Shown here piece after piece: positions 8,145 through 17,086 of a DNA stretch of 64,000 bases (positions are counted from its first letter, which is position 1; each line of letters opens with the position of its first letter). The translations under genes and the position numbers were made by a program. Below the pieces are notes generated by a model that worked only from the letters and a program-made list of their open reading frames with translations, did no database searches and was not told where the DNA came from. The DNA is taken from positions 62,001 through 126,000 of the forward strand of contig NZ_CM001442.1 of the NCBI RefSeq assembly GCF_000244915.1, given 5' to 3'. This stretch comes from Bradyrhizobium sp. WSM471. Its GTDB lineage: Bacteria > Pseudomonadota > Alphaproteobacteria > Rhizobiales > Xanthobacteraceae.

Positions 8145-10379
8145 ATGAGCGAGTGTCACGGCGTGACCGATCCCGCAATTGGCTTCACTCCGTCGACCGG
8201 GCTTAATCCGGCGCTCAAGCGCGCGCTGAACGATATATTGGGCGGCAGCGCCGCCAGCGTCCTGACCGTCACGTTCGGGCTGTCCTATTCGCTGCTGATC
8301 TTCGCGGGGCCGCTGTCGCCCTATCTGTCCTACGGCATCACGGCAACTTTCGTCAGCTCCGCGGTACTTGCGGCCGTCGTCGCGCTCGGCAGCTCCCTGC
8401 CCTTCGCGATTGCAGCCCCCGACAGCTCGACTGCCGCGGTGACGGGTATCCTGGCCGCCTCGGTGGTCGAACGTATCGAGATCGCGAACCTGTCGACGCC
8501 GTTGCTGTCACCGATCCTGATCACGCTCGGCCTGTCGACGATGCTGACGGGATTGGTGCTGTGTGGCCTCGGCTTGACGCGGCTTGGCCGCGCCATCCGC
8601 TACGTGCCTTATCCGGTGGTCGGCGGCTTCCTCGGCGCAACCGGACTTCTCATTGTCATGGGTGCGGTCCGGGTGATCACCGACCATCCGCTGCAATTCG
8701 CGACGCTGTCGCACTTCGCCAACCGCACCATCGTGCTGGAGCTCGGTGCCGCCTGCGCCATGGCGCTGGTGCTGTATCTCACCTGGCACCGCTCGCGCAG
8801 CCCGTTCGGACTGCCCATCATCCTGGTCGGCGGCGTGCTCACCGCGCATCTGGCGTTCTGGCTCACCGGCGTTTCCTTCGATGAGGCGCGCACGCTGGGC
8901 TGGACCTTTCAGGCCCCGCCGCAAGCGGTCTTCATGCTGCCCTGGCACACCGACGATCTCGTCCGCTATCCCTGGTTTGCCATCCCGGACCTGCTTGGCA
9001 ATGTCGTTGCCGTCATCTTCGTCACGGCCTCGAGCACGCTGTTCAACACCACCGGCATCGAGGTGGCCACGCATCGCGAAGCCAATCTGGAGTGTGAGCT
9101 GAACGTCACCGGCGCCGCCAATATCCTGACCGGCCTGCTGGGCGGCTACGCCGGCTGCAGCTCGACCAGCCGCTCGATGCTTAATTTCTCCAGCGGCGGC
9201 CGCGGGCGCCTGTCCGGCCTCACGGCCGCAGCGCTGTCCCTGCTGGTGCTCGCCGTCGCACCCGAGTTGCTCGGCTTCATCCCCAAATTCGTGCTCGGCG
9301 GCCTGTTGCTCTATCTCGGCGCCGACCAGTTGCACAAATGGATCATCGAGTCGCGCAAGCGTCTGTCGAAGCTCGAATATCTGTCGCTGATCGCCATCAT
9401 CGCGATCATCGTCGCCTGGGGTTTCGTGCCGGGCATCCTGATCGGCGTCATCATCGGCTGCGCAACGTTTGCGTTCAGCGCCGCGCGGGTCGAATCGATC
9501 AAATACAGTTTCGACGGCGCGGAGTACCGCTCCTCGCTCGACCGCTCGCGCGACGACCAGGACGTGCTGCTGGCCCATGGCGGCAAGATCCAGGGCCTCA
9601 ATCTCCAGAGCTATCTGTTCTTCGGCTCCGCCAACCGGCTCTACCAGCACGTCAAGCGATTGCTTCAGGAGCGCCCCGAATGCCGCTATCTGCTGTTCGA
9701 CTTCAAGCTCGTCACCGGCGTGGATTCATCGGCTGCCTATAGCTTTGCCCAGATCAAGCGCAGCGCTGGCGAACTCGGCGTCGAGCTGATCCTGGTGCAT
9801 CTGTCGGCTGCGGCCGAGAAGGTGCTGCGCTCCAGCGACTTCGTCGGCGACGGCGTCACCATCATCCCCGAACTCGATCGCGCGCTGGAATGGTGCGAGA
9901 ACGAGCTCATCTCGCAGCATCAGGAGCTGGCGCAGGAAGAAGCCAGCCTACGCGACTGGTTCACGCGCATGCTCGGCAGCGAGGACGGCGCCGACGAACT
10001 GATCCGCCGCTGCCAGCGCATCGAGGTCGAAGCCGGCGAGGTCATCGTGCAGGCCGGCGACCCCGCCGATTCCATGCATTTCATCCTCGACGGCCGCGTC
10101 GGCATCATGATTCCGGCCGACGACGACCGCACCACGCGCGTGCGCAGCCTCGGCCGTTACACCACGATCGGGGAGATGGGGCTGGTGTCACAGACACCGC
10201 GCAGCGCGACGATCCAGGCCGAAGTCGACAGCGTGCTCTACGTGCTGAATACGCACCAGTTCGACGCCATCAAGACCGAGGATCCGGAGCTTAGCCACAA
10301 GCTGCTGACCTATTTCGTGTCGGTCATGGCGGAGCGGCTGACGTTTGCGAACCGGACGATCGCGGTGTTGCGGCGCTAG
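8145..10379 (+). CDS. SulP/SLC26 anion transporter with STAS and cyclic-nucleotide-binding domains
   Basis: A 744-residue protein in three parts. Residues ~25-440 are the SulP membrane domain with about 12-14 hydrophobic segments, including PYLSYGITATFVSSAV and the GGYAGCSSTSRSMLNF stretch. Residues ~470-585 are a STAS domain (YLLFDFKLVTGVDSSAAYSF). Residues ~620-730 are a Crp-like cyclic-nucleotide-binding domain, with GEVIVQAGDPADSMHFIL, an IGEMGLV...PRSATI phosphate-binding cassette and its conserved Arg. SulP proteins move sulfate, bicarbonate or dicarboxylates; the anion is not readable. The fused sensor suggests gating by cAMP, cGMP or a cyclic dinucleotide. The gene is isolated and flanked on both sides by the 125-base repeat. 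The ATG at 8145 is preceded by AGGAA. Confidence 0.93.
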   Translation: MSECHGVTDPAIGFTPSTGLNPALKRALNDILGGSAASVLTVTFGLSYSLLIFAGPLSPYLSYGITATFVSSAVLAAVVALGSSLPFAIAAPDSSTAAVTGILAASVVERIEIANLSTPLLSPILITLGLSTMLTGLVLCGLGLTRLGRAIRYVPYPVVGGFLGATGLLIVMGAVRVITDHPLQFATLSHFANRTIVLELGAACAMALVLYLTWHRSRSPFGLPIILVGGVLTAHLAFWLTGVSFDEARTLGWTFQAPPQAVFMLPWHTDDLVRYPWFAIPDLLGNVVAVIFVTASSTLFNTTGIEVATHREANLECELNVTGAANILTGLLGGYAGCSSTSRSMLNFSSGGRGRLSGLTAAALSLLVLAVAPELLGFIPKFVLGGLLLYLGADQLHKWIIESRKRLSKLEYLSLIAIIAIIVAWGFVPGILIGVIIGCATFAFSAARVESIKYSFDGAEYRSSLDRSRDDQDVLLAHGGKIQGLNLQSYLFFGSANRLYQHVKRLLQERPECRYLLFDFKLVTGVDSSAAYSFAQIKRSAGELGVELILVHLSAAAEKVLRSSDFVGDGVTIIPELDRALEWCENELISQHQELAQEEASLRDWFTRMLGSEDGADELIRRCQRIEVEAGEVIVQAGDPADSMHFILDGRVGIMIPADDDRTTRVRSLGRYTTIGEMGLVSQTPRSATIQAEVDSVLYVLNTHQFDAIKTEDPELSHKLLTYFVSVMAERLTFANRTIAVLRR

Positions 10380-10418
10380 CGAACGCCGTAGGGCAACGAG
10401 CGCACCACACATTGGATG

Positions 10419-10543
10419 TCGTCCTGGCGAAAGCCAGGACCCATACCGCGGAATCTATCTATCGCAGGCGGTGGAAGTACCGGACCACCAATCTTCGCCA
10501 ATCGCCTCGCTGGGGTAATGGGTCCTGGCTTTCGCCAGGACGA
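10419..10543. repeat. 125-base dispersed palindromic element, copy B
   Basis: Same arms, same inner hairpins and same length as the copy at 7821-7945, in the same orientation. It fills most of the gap between the convergent ends of the SulP and aldehyde dehydrogenase genes, where its stem could also act as a two-way transcription barrier. Confidence 0.85.
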
Positions 10544-10592
10544 CCCTGGAGGGGGCATTGCGTTCATCACATCCGCGAATGATGGCGAGCCC

Positions 10593-12086
10593 TTACACCC
10601 CCGCCATCATCACGTATTTGATCTCGACATATTCTTCCACGCCGTGATGCGAGCCTTCGCGGCCGAGGCCGCTTTCCTTGACGCCGCCGAAGGGCGCGAC
10701 TTCGGTGGTGATCAGGCCGGTATTGACGCCGACCATGCCGGATTCCAGTGCCTCGGCGACACGCCAGACGCGGCCGAGATCGCGGGAGTAGAAGTAGGAG
10801 GCGAGCCCGAACGGCGAGGCGTTGCACATCGCGATGACGTCGGCCTCGTCCTTGAAGCGGATCACCGGCGCGAGCGGGCCGAAGGTCTCTTCCTGCGCCA
10901 CCAGCGAGTCCGGCTTGACGTCGGCAAGGACGGTCGGCTCGAAGAACGAGCGTCCGAGCTCGCTGCGCTTACCGCCGGTGACGACCTTGGCGCCGCGCTT
11001 CACGGCGTCCGCAATGTGGCGCTCGACCTTGTCGACCGCTTTCAGATTGATCAGCGGGCCCTGCGTGACGCCGGTTTCCGTGCCGTCGCCGATCTTCATC
11101 GCCGCGACCTTCTTCGACAGCTTCTGCACGAACTCGTCGTAGATCTTGTCCTGGGCGTAGAGGCGGTTGGCGCAGACGCAGGTCTGGCCCATGTTGCGAT
11201 ACTTCGAGACGATCGCGCCCTCGACCGCCGCATCGATATCGGCGTCGTCGAACACCACGAACGGCGCGTTGCCGCCGAGCTCGAGGCCGAGCCGCTTCAC
11301 GCCGACGGAGGCCTGCCGGTAGAGAATCTTGCCGACCGCCGTCGAGCCGGTGAAGCCGACGAAACGCACGGCCGGATGCTCGCACAGCACCTTGCCGATC
11401 GGCGCTGCATCGCCGGTAATGATGTTGAGCACGCCCTTGGGGATGCCGGCCTTCTCGGCAAGCACGGCCAGCGCCAGGGCCGAGAGTGGCGTCTCGTTGG
11501 CGGGCTTAAGCACCACGGTGCAGCCCGCAGCCAGCGCCGGCGAGACCTTTCGGGTGATCATCGAGTTCGGGAAATTCCACGGTGTGATGGCGCCGCAGAC
11601 GCCGATCGGCTGCTTGATCGCGAGCAGGCGCGCATCCGGCCGCTGGGTCGGGATGGTCTCGCCGTAGACGCGGCGGGCCTCCTCGGCGAAAAACTCGATA
11701 TAGGCGGCGCCGATGTCGACCTCGCCGAGGGCTTCGGTGAGCGGCTTGCCCTGTTCGGAGGTGAGGATCAGCGCGAGGTCCTCGCGATTGGCGACAATCA
11801 GCTCGAACCATTTGCGCAAGATGTTGGAGCGCTGCTTGGCGGTGTGCTTGGCCCAGGCCGGGAAGGCGCGCTCGGCGGCCTCGACCGCCCTGGTGGCGTC
11901 ATCGGCCGAAAGCTGCGGAACCTTTGCGAGCTCGACGCCGGTCGCGGGATTGTTGACGGCGAAGACCGGCGATCCGACCCAGGCGCCGTCGATGTAGCAG
12001 GCCTCCTTCAGAAGCGACGGGTCCTTCAACCGGTCGCGCAGATTGGACGTGGCGTGCTGGGCACGAGCGGTGGCGGTCGGGGTCAT
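10593..12086 (-). CDS. gabD: NAD(P)-dependent succinate-semialdehyde dehydrogenase
   Basis: An aldehyde dehydrogenase of 497 residues from the ATG at 12086, which has GGGAG seven bases upstream; the longer frame to 12170 lacks support. Family motifs are TPWNFPNSMITRKVSPALAAG, FVGFTGSTAVGK (cofactor loop), LELGGNAPFVVFDDAD (general-base Glu) and NMGQTCVCANRLY (nucleophilic Cys), with the C-terminal EVAPFGGVKESGLGREGS typical of GabD/SSADH. The enzyme would oxidise succinate semialdehyde from GABA or related diamine breakdown to succinate. No GABA transaminase is adjacent, so the assignment rests on motifs; glutarate-semialdehyde dehydrogenase is the main alternative. Confidence 0.9.
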   Translation of the reverse strand: MTPTATARAQHATSNLRDRLKDPSLLKEACYIDGAWVGSPVFAVNNPATGVELAKVPQLSADDATRAVEAAERAFPAWAKHTAKQRSNILRKWFELIVANREDLALILTSEQGKPLTEALGEVDIGAAYIEFFAEEARRVYGETIPTQRPDARLLAIKQPIGVCGAITPWNFPNSMITRKVSPALAAGCTVVLKPANETPLSALALAVLAEKAGIPKGVLNIITGDAAPIGKVLCEHPAVRFVGFTGSTAVGKILYRQASVGVKRLGLELGGNAPFVVFDDADIDAAVEGAIVSKYRNMGQTCVCANRLYAQDKIYDEFVQKLSKKVAAMKIGDGTETGVTQGPLINLKAVDKVERHIADAVKRGAKVVTGGKRSELGRSFFEPTVLADVKPDSLVAQEETFGPLAPVIRFKDEADVIAMCNASPFGLASYFYSRDLGRVWRVAEALESGMVGVNTGLITTEVAPFGGVKESGLGREGSHHGVEEYVEIKYVMMAGV

Positions 12087-12209
12087 GGCGTTACTCCCAA
12101 AGGCTTTTGCGGGCTGTTCCGGTTCGGCCGGAATATAGGGAGAAGCGGCGAGCAATGCACCGTCCCGCAACGCACATCTGCTGGGAGCCAGGCTGGGAGC
12201 GGCGCGTCC

Positions 12210-12530
12210 TTACGCCGCGCCGCTCAGATAGGTCTCGCGCCGGCCGATCATACGCTCGGCGGCGGCCTTGGCGTCGGCCTTCGAGGATGTCGCGCAGGTC
12301 CGGTATTCGAGATCGGGGACGTCGGAGGCGTTGCGGCGGCCGAACCAGGACTTTGAACCGACCGGCAGCAATGCAAGCGCCTGCGCCAGATTGTCGACCG
12401 CGCCGAACGAATAGAGCGCACCGGTGCCGGCGATGCGGACTTCATAGATTCCAGGCGCGATCGGCGCTTCCAGGTTCTCGCCCCGTCCGGGACGGGGATA
12501 GCGCTTCCATTCGCTCCAGGTCGAAATCAT
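12210..12530 (-). CDS. conserved small hypothetical protein
   Basis: I choose the ATG at 12530 (106 residues), 7-8 bases after GGGGAC, not the upstream open frame to 12701, whose residues are Cys/Leu-rich and not protein-like. The product begins MISTWSEWKRYPRPGRGENL and continues with APIAPGIYEVR and a basic, Ala-rich C-terminus. The APxxPGxYEVR element resembles the first strand of GIY-YIG-like proteins, but the catalytic GIY...YIG pair is not intact, so I give no function. It has its own ribosome binding site and codon use like its neighbours. Confidence 0.6.
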   Translation of the reverse strand: MISTWSEWKRYPRPGRGENLEAPIAPGIYEVRIAGTGALYSFGAVDNLAQALALLPVGSKSWFGRRNASDVPDLEYRTCATSSKADAKAAAERMIGRRETYLSGAA

Positions 12531-12877
12531 CTGAGGTCCCCATCGCGGCCGGTGGGCGGCCGCCAAAATTGCATCAAGTCTTAACGTTGGCCGTTGATCG
12601 GCCGAGAACTGAACGCCGCAGCTCACAAAATGTTTCAAGTGCTTCAAACAGTCGAAACATATCGCCAGGAGCCATCCACGGTCACCGCTGGCTGCGGCCA
12701 TCCACCGCAGATTGTGACGGAGTGTTGTAGTTCAGCCGCCTTGTCGTCGGGCGCAGGGAGCCGACCGTCAAGTCACGACATCGCGACCGCGGCAGGTATG
12801 TGGATGTGCTTGCCGCGCGGCGCACGCGGGAGGACAATCGATCGCTTCCAACAATAATCAAACCGGAGGAAACGCGT
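12531..12877. other. intergenic region between divergent hypothetical and serine hydrolase genes
   Basis: 347 bases without a credible gene. It must hold both divergent promoters. AGGAGG-type ribosome binding sequence (GGAGGA, 12866-12871) precedes the right-hand gene. I see no clear operator, repeat or terminator. Confidence 0.5.
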
Positions 12878-14071
12878 ATGCAAGGCAAAGCTGAGATCGA
12901 TCAGATTCTGCGCCAGAAGAGCGAAGCCAGGGAGATTCCGGGCGTCGTCGCTATCGCCGCCAGCGGTACCGACGTGCTGTATCAGGGCGCGTTCGGCAAG
13001 CGCGACCTGTCCAAGCCGGATGCGATGACCGCCGACAGCGTGTTCTGGATCGCATCGATGACGAAGGCGGTGACATCAGCGGGCGCGATGCAGCTTGTCG
13101 AGCAAGGCAAGCTGTCGCTGGATGCGCCGATCGGCGAGGTGCTGCCCGATCTCGCCAAGCCGCAGGTGCTCGAAGGTTTCGATGCCAAGGGCGAGGCCAA
13201 GCTGCGTCCAGCCAAGGGGCCGATCACGCTGCGCCAGCTCATGACCCACACCGCAGGCTTCTGCTACAACATGTGGAATGGCGATCTCGCGATCTATCTG
13301 GACAAGAACGGCATCCCCGCCATCACTACGTGCCAGAACGCGGCCTTGAAGACGCCGATCATGACCGACCCCGGCACGCGCTGGGAATACGGCACCAATA
13401 TCGATTTCGTCGGCAAGGCGGTGGAAGCCGTCAGCGGCAAGCGCCTTGATGCCTATCTGCGCGACAATCTGTTCGCACCGCTCGGCATGAGCGACACTGC
13501 CTTCAAGATCACCGACGACATGCGCAAGCGTCTGGTCGGCATGCATGCGCGCGGCGAGGATGGCCAGCTCGCCGCGATCCCGTTCGAACTCGAGCAGGAG
13601 CCGGAATTCCACATGGGTGGCGGCGGGCTTTATTCGACCGCGGCCGACTATATCAGGTTTACCCAGATGATCCTGAACAAGGGCCGCGGCAACGGCAATC
13701 AGGTGCTGAAGGCCGAGACCGTGACGACGATGGGGCAGAACCACATCGGCGACCTCGCCATGGGCAAGATGACCACGGCGGCGCCGATGTACACCAACGA
13801 CGTCGATCTCTACCCCGAGCAGGTGAAGAAGTGGGGCCTCAGCTTCATGATCAACACCGCGAAGACCGCCGAGGGGCGCAGCGCGGGCAGCCTCGCCTGG
13901 GCGGGCCTCGCCAACACCTATTACTGGATCGACCCGGCGCGCGACGTCACCGGCGTGATCCTGATGCAGTTGCTGCCATTCGCCGACGCAAAGTGTCTCG
14001 AGGCTTTTGCCGGCTTCGAGCGCGGCGTCTATGCCGGGCTCGATGCCGGCAGCGGGCAGAAGGCGGCGTAA
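12878..14071 (+). CDS. serine hydrolase / family VIII-like esterase
   Basis: 397 residues from the ATG at 12878, 6 bases after GGAGGA. It is a cytoplasmic class C beta-lactamase-fold protein with no signal peptide. Motifs are FWIASMTKAV (SxxK nucleophile), RWEYGTNIDFVGK (Tyr/Asn motif) and a C-terminal WAGLANTYYWIDP that replaces the KTG box, which is the pattern of EstB-like family VIII carboxylesterases and 1,4-butanediol-diacrylate-type esterases. It may act with the acyl-CoA synthetase gene 78 bases downstream: ester hydrolysis would release a carboxylic acid for CoA activation. That link is inference from position only. Confidence 0.9.
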   Translation: MQGKAEIDQILRQKSEAREIPGVVAIAASGTDVLYQGAFGKRDLSKPDAMTADSVFWIASMTKAVTSAGAMQLVEQGKLSLDAPIGEVLPDLAKPQVLEGFDAKGEAKLRPAKGPITLRQLMTHTAGFCYNMWNGDLAIYLDKNGIPAITTCQNAALKTPIMTDPGTRWEYGTNIDFVGKAVEAVSGKRLDAYLRDNLFAPLGMSDTAFKITDDMRKRLVGMHARGEDGQLAAIPFELEQEPEFHMGGGGLYSTAADYIRFTQMILNKGRGNGNQVLKAETVTTMGQNHIGDLAMGKMTTAAPMYTNDVDLYPEQVKKWGLSFMINTAKTAEGRSAGSLAWAGLANTYYWIDPARDVTGVILMQLLPFADAKCLEAFAGFERGVYAGLDAGSGQKAA

Positions 14072-14149
14072 CGCGCGCCTAACTCTCACGACACGTGACG
14101 GCCGGGCTTGTTGTCCCGTCCGTCACGCAGCTGGCTGGAGGACATGATC

Positions 14150-15844
14150 TTGGCAGACAAAGCCGACAGTTACGTTTGCGGCATCTCCGACACGCCGCTG
14201 CTCGGCGACACGATCGGGCGCAGCCTCGATCAGGCCGCGCGACGCTGGGGCGATCGCGAGGCGCTGGTCTCGCCCAGCCACGGCGTGAGATGGACATGGA
14301 ACGAGCTTGCCGCGCGGGTCGACGCGCTCGCCGCCGGATTTGTCGCACTCGGCCTCGAACGCGGCGAACGGATCGGCATCTGGTCGCTGAACCGGCCGGA
14401 ATGGACGCTGACCCAGTTCGCCGCCGCCAAGGCCGGTCTCATCCTGGTGACGATCAATCCGGCCTACCGGCTGAGCGAGCTGGAATTCGCGCTGCACAAG
14501 GTCGGATGCAGCGCCATCGTCACCGCGACGGCGTTCAAGACCAGCAACTACATGGACATGCTCAACACGCTGTTGCCGGAGCTTGCGAGCGCCAAGCCCG
14601 GGCAATTGCGCGCCGCGCGGCTACCGGCCTTGCGCATCGTGATCCAGATCGGCGGCCCCGCCTGCCCGGGCACGATCCCGTTCGAGGAGGTCGCCGGCAT
14701 GGGCGGGACCCTGCATCGCGAGCAGCTCGCCCCGCTCGGTGCCTCCCTGCAATTCGACGATGCCGTCAACATTCAGTTCACCAGCGGAACGACGGGATCG
14801 CCCAAGGGCGTGACGCTGACCCATCACAACATTCTCAACAACGGCTATTTCGTCGGCCGCGCCATGCGCCTGACCGAACAGGACCGCATCTGCATTCCGG
14901 TGCCGCTCTATCATTGCTTCGGCATGGTCATGGGCAACCTCGCCTCCGTCACGCTTGGCGCAACGATGGTCTATCCCGGCGAGGGGTTTGATCCGCTCGC
15001 GACGCTGCGGACGATCGAGCAGGAAAAATGCACCGCGCTGTACGGCGTGCCGACGATGTTCATCGCCGAACTCGACCACGGCGAATTCTCGAACTTCGAT
15101 CTGACATCGCTGCGCACCGGCATCATGGCCGGTGCACCCTGCCCGATCGAAGTGATGAAGCGCGTCAATAGCGAGATGAACATGGGCGAGGTCACGATCG
15201 CCTATGGCATGACCGAGACAAGCCCGGTCAGCTTCCAGAGCGCCGTCGACGATCCGCTCGATCGCCGCGTCTCGACGGTCGGACGAATCCATCCACATGT
15301 CGAGGTCAAGGTCGTCGATCTCGACGGCAAGATCGTCAAGCGCGGCGAACGGGGCGAGCTCTGCACCCGCGGCTACAGCGTGATGCTGGGCTATTGGGAG
15401 GAGGCGGAGAAAACCGCGGATGTGCTCGACGCCAACGGCTGGATGCATACCGGCGACATCGCCATCATCGACGACCAGGGCTATTGCAACATCGTCGGCC
15501 GCATCAAGGACATGGTGATCCGCGGCGGCGAGAACCTCTATCCCCGTGAGATCGAGGAATTTCTCTACCGGCATCCCAAGATCCAGGACGTGCAGATCTT
15601 CGGCGTTGCGGATACCCGCTACGGCGAGGAGCTCTGCGCCTGGATCCGCGTCAGGTCCGGCGAGACGCTGACGATGGAAGAGGTGCGCGCGTTCTGCGAC
15701 GGCCAGATCGCCCACAATAAGATCCCGCGTTACGTGGAATTCGTCGACGCGTTTCCGATGACCGTGACCGGAAAGATCCAGAAATTCCTGATGCGCGATG
15801 AGGTCGAGCAGCGGCTGGGGCTGAAAGCCGCGAAGACGGCGTAG
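14150..15844 (+). CDS. acyl-CoA synthetase (AMP-binding, ANL superfamily)
   Basis: About 564 residues. Motifs in order are [17 protein letters not shown] (P-loop), [57 protein letters not shown] (hinge) and [13 protein letters not shown] with the catalytic Lys. This places it with medium/long-chain fatty acyl-CoA ligases of the FadD/AlkK type. I favour a TTG start at 14150: GGAGG lies 8 bases before it, whereas the ATG at 14144 sits only about 2 bases after the same GGAGG. The N-terminus then reads (M)[17 protein letters not shown]. It follows the esterase gene on the same strand and ends at a palindromic repeat. Confidence 0.9.
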   Translation: MADKADSYVCGISDTPLLGDTIGRSLDQAARRWGDREALVSPSHGVRWTWNELAARVDALAAGFVALGLERGERIGIWSLNRPEWTLTQFAAAKAGLILVTINPAYRLSELEFALHKVGCSAIVTATAFKTSNYMDMLNTLLPELASAKPGQLRAARLPALRIVIQIGGPACPGTIPFEEVAGMGGTLHREQLAPLGASLQFDDAVNIQFTSGTTGSPKGVTLTHHNILNNGYFVGRAMRLTEQDRICIPVPLYHCFGMVMGNLASVTLGATMVYPGEGFDPLATLRTIEQEKCTALYGVPTMFIAELDHGEFSNFDLTSLRTGIMAGAPCPIEVMKRVNSEMNMGEVTIAYGMTETSPVSFQSAVDDPLDRRVSTVGRIHPHVEVKVVDLDGKIVKRGERGELCTRGYSVMLGYWEEAEKTADVLDANGWMHTGDIAIIDDQGYCNIVGRIKDMVIRGGENLYPREIEEFLYRHPKIQDVQIFGVADTRYGEELCAWIRVRSGETLTMEEVRAFCDGQIAHNKIPRYVEFVDAFPMTVTGKIQKFLMRDEVEQRLGLKAAKTA

Positions 15845-15860
15845 GTTGCCAACCCAATCG

Positions 15861-15942
15861 TCATTGCGAGCGCAGCGAAGCAATCCAGACTCTTTCCGCA
15901 GAGGCAGTCTGGATTGCTTCGTCGCTGCGCTCCTCGCAATGA
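15861..15942. repeat. 82-base imperfect palindrome between convergent genes
   Basis: The arms TCATTGCGAG...GCAATCCAGACT and AGTCTGGATTGC...CTCGCAATGA pair over nearly their full length around a ~14-base loop. It lies between the stops of the acyl-CoA synthetase and adenosine kinase genes and could act as a bidirectional terminator. The core AAGCAATCC / GGATTGCTT recurs in the stem at 61173-61210, so it belongs to a dispersed family. Confidence 0.75.
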
Positions 15943-15959
15943 CGGGAGAGAGACGAGCG

Positions 15960-16961
15960 TTACACCGTCAACCCGCGCTGCTCAGCCAGCTCCTTCAGCG
16001 ACACAAGCGGACGCGCGCCGATGTGCTGGATCACTTCGGCGGCTGCGAGCGCGCCGAGCTCGCCGCACTGCTTGTACGGCAGGTTGCGCGCCAGACCATA
16101 GAGAAAGCCGGCCGCGAAGAGATCACCGGCGCCGGTGGTGTCGACCAGCCGGGCAATGGGGAATGCAGGCGCGGCGACGGCGTCTTCCACTGACACCACC
16201 ATGCAGCCCTTTTCGCTGCGGGTGACCACCCCGAGATTGACGTCGTTGCGCAACTGCTTGAGCGCGGTGTCGAAATCCGAGGTCTGGTAGAGCGAATGCA
16301 GCTCGGACTCGTTCGCGAACACGATATCGACGGTGCCGTTGCGCATCAGCCCCAGGAACTCGTCGCGATACCGATCGACGCAGAAGGAATCCGACAACGT
16401 CAGCGCCACCTTGCGCTTGGCATCATGGGCGATCTTGGCCGCCTTGACGAAGGCGTCCTTGGCGTTCTTGGGATCCCAGAGATAGCCCTCGAGGTAGACG
16501 ATGCCGGCCGCGGCGATCTCGGCCGGGTCGATGTCGGCGGGCGACAAATCCTGCGCGGCGCCGAGATAGGTGTTCATGGTGCGCTCGCCGTCGTCGGTCA
16601 CCAGGATATAGGAGCAGCCGGTCGCAGGACCGTCCTTCGCCGCGGGCGTGTTGAAGGCGACACCGGCAGCGCGGATGTCATGGACGTAGAGCTTCCCGAT
16701 CTGGTCGTCCTTGACCTTGCCGACATAGGCTGCGCGCGCCCCGAGGCTGCCGATGCCGACGATGGTGTTGGCAGCCGAACCGCCGGAAACTTCCGTCGCC
16801 GGGCCCATGTCCTCGTAGATGGCGGCGGCCCGCGCCTCGTCGATCAGGGACATGCTGCCCTTGGTCATGCCGTGCTTGCCCAGGAAGGCTTCATCGGTCT
16901 TGACCAGCACGTCGAACAGCGCGTTGCCGATGCCGAGAACGTCATATTTCACGTCAGCCAT
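15960..16961 (-). CDS. adenosine kinase (PfkB/ribokinase family)
   Basis: 333 residues. The N-terminal PfkB signature is in the GGSAANTIVGIGSLGARAAY region and the C-terminal one is LVDTTGAGDLFAAGFLYGLA, with the catalytic Asp in GAGD. The substrate-loop start VLGIGNALFDVLV is that of the adenosine-kinase branch found across Rhizobiales. It phosphorylates adenosine to AMP in purine salvage and helps clear the adenosine left from S-adenosylhomocysteine turnover. The gene is transcribed away from murJ, 125 bases apart, and meets the acyl-CoA synthetase gene tail to tail across a palindrome. Confidence 0.92.
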   Translation of the reverse strand: MADVKYDVLGIGNALFDVLVKTDEAFLGKHGMTKGSMSLIDEARAAAIYEDMGPATEVSGGSAANTIVGIGSLGARAAYVGKVKDDQIGKLYVHDIRAAGVAFNTPAAKDGPATGCSYILVTDDGERTMNTYLGAAQDLSPADIDPAEIAAAGIVYLEGYLWDPKNAKDAFVKAAKIAHDAKRKVALTLSDSFCVDRYRDEFLGLMRNGTVDIVFANESELHSLYQTSDFDTALKQLRNDVNLGVVTRSEKGCMVVSVEDAVAAPAFPIARLVDTTGAGDLFAAGFLYGLARNLPYKQCGELGALAAAEVIQHIGARPLVSLKELAEQRGLTV

Positions 16962-17086
16962 TCACCTTGATCCTGTTTGGCGGATTGCGATACCCGCGAA
17001 AATCCGCTTCCTGTCGGTCTGAAATCTGGCTCGCGGCCTATCACGACCGGCCCTTCGCGGGCAAGCAACGGTATTATGCAGTTCCG

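Noticed and set aside
10416..12356. 646-residue open frame on the plus strand opposite the aldehyde dehydrogenase
   Set aside because: Begins in a palindromic repeat and follows the codon pattern of the gene beneath it.
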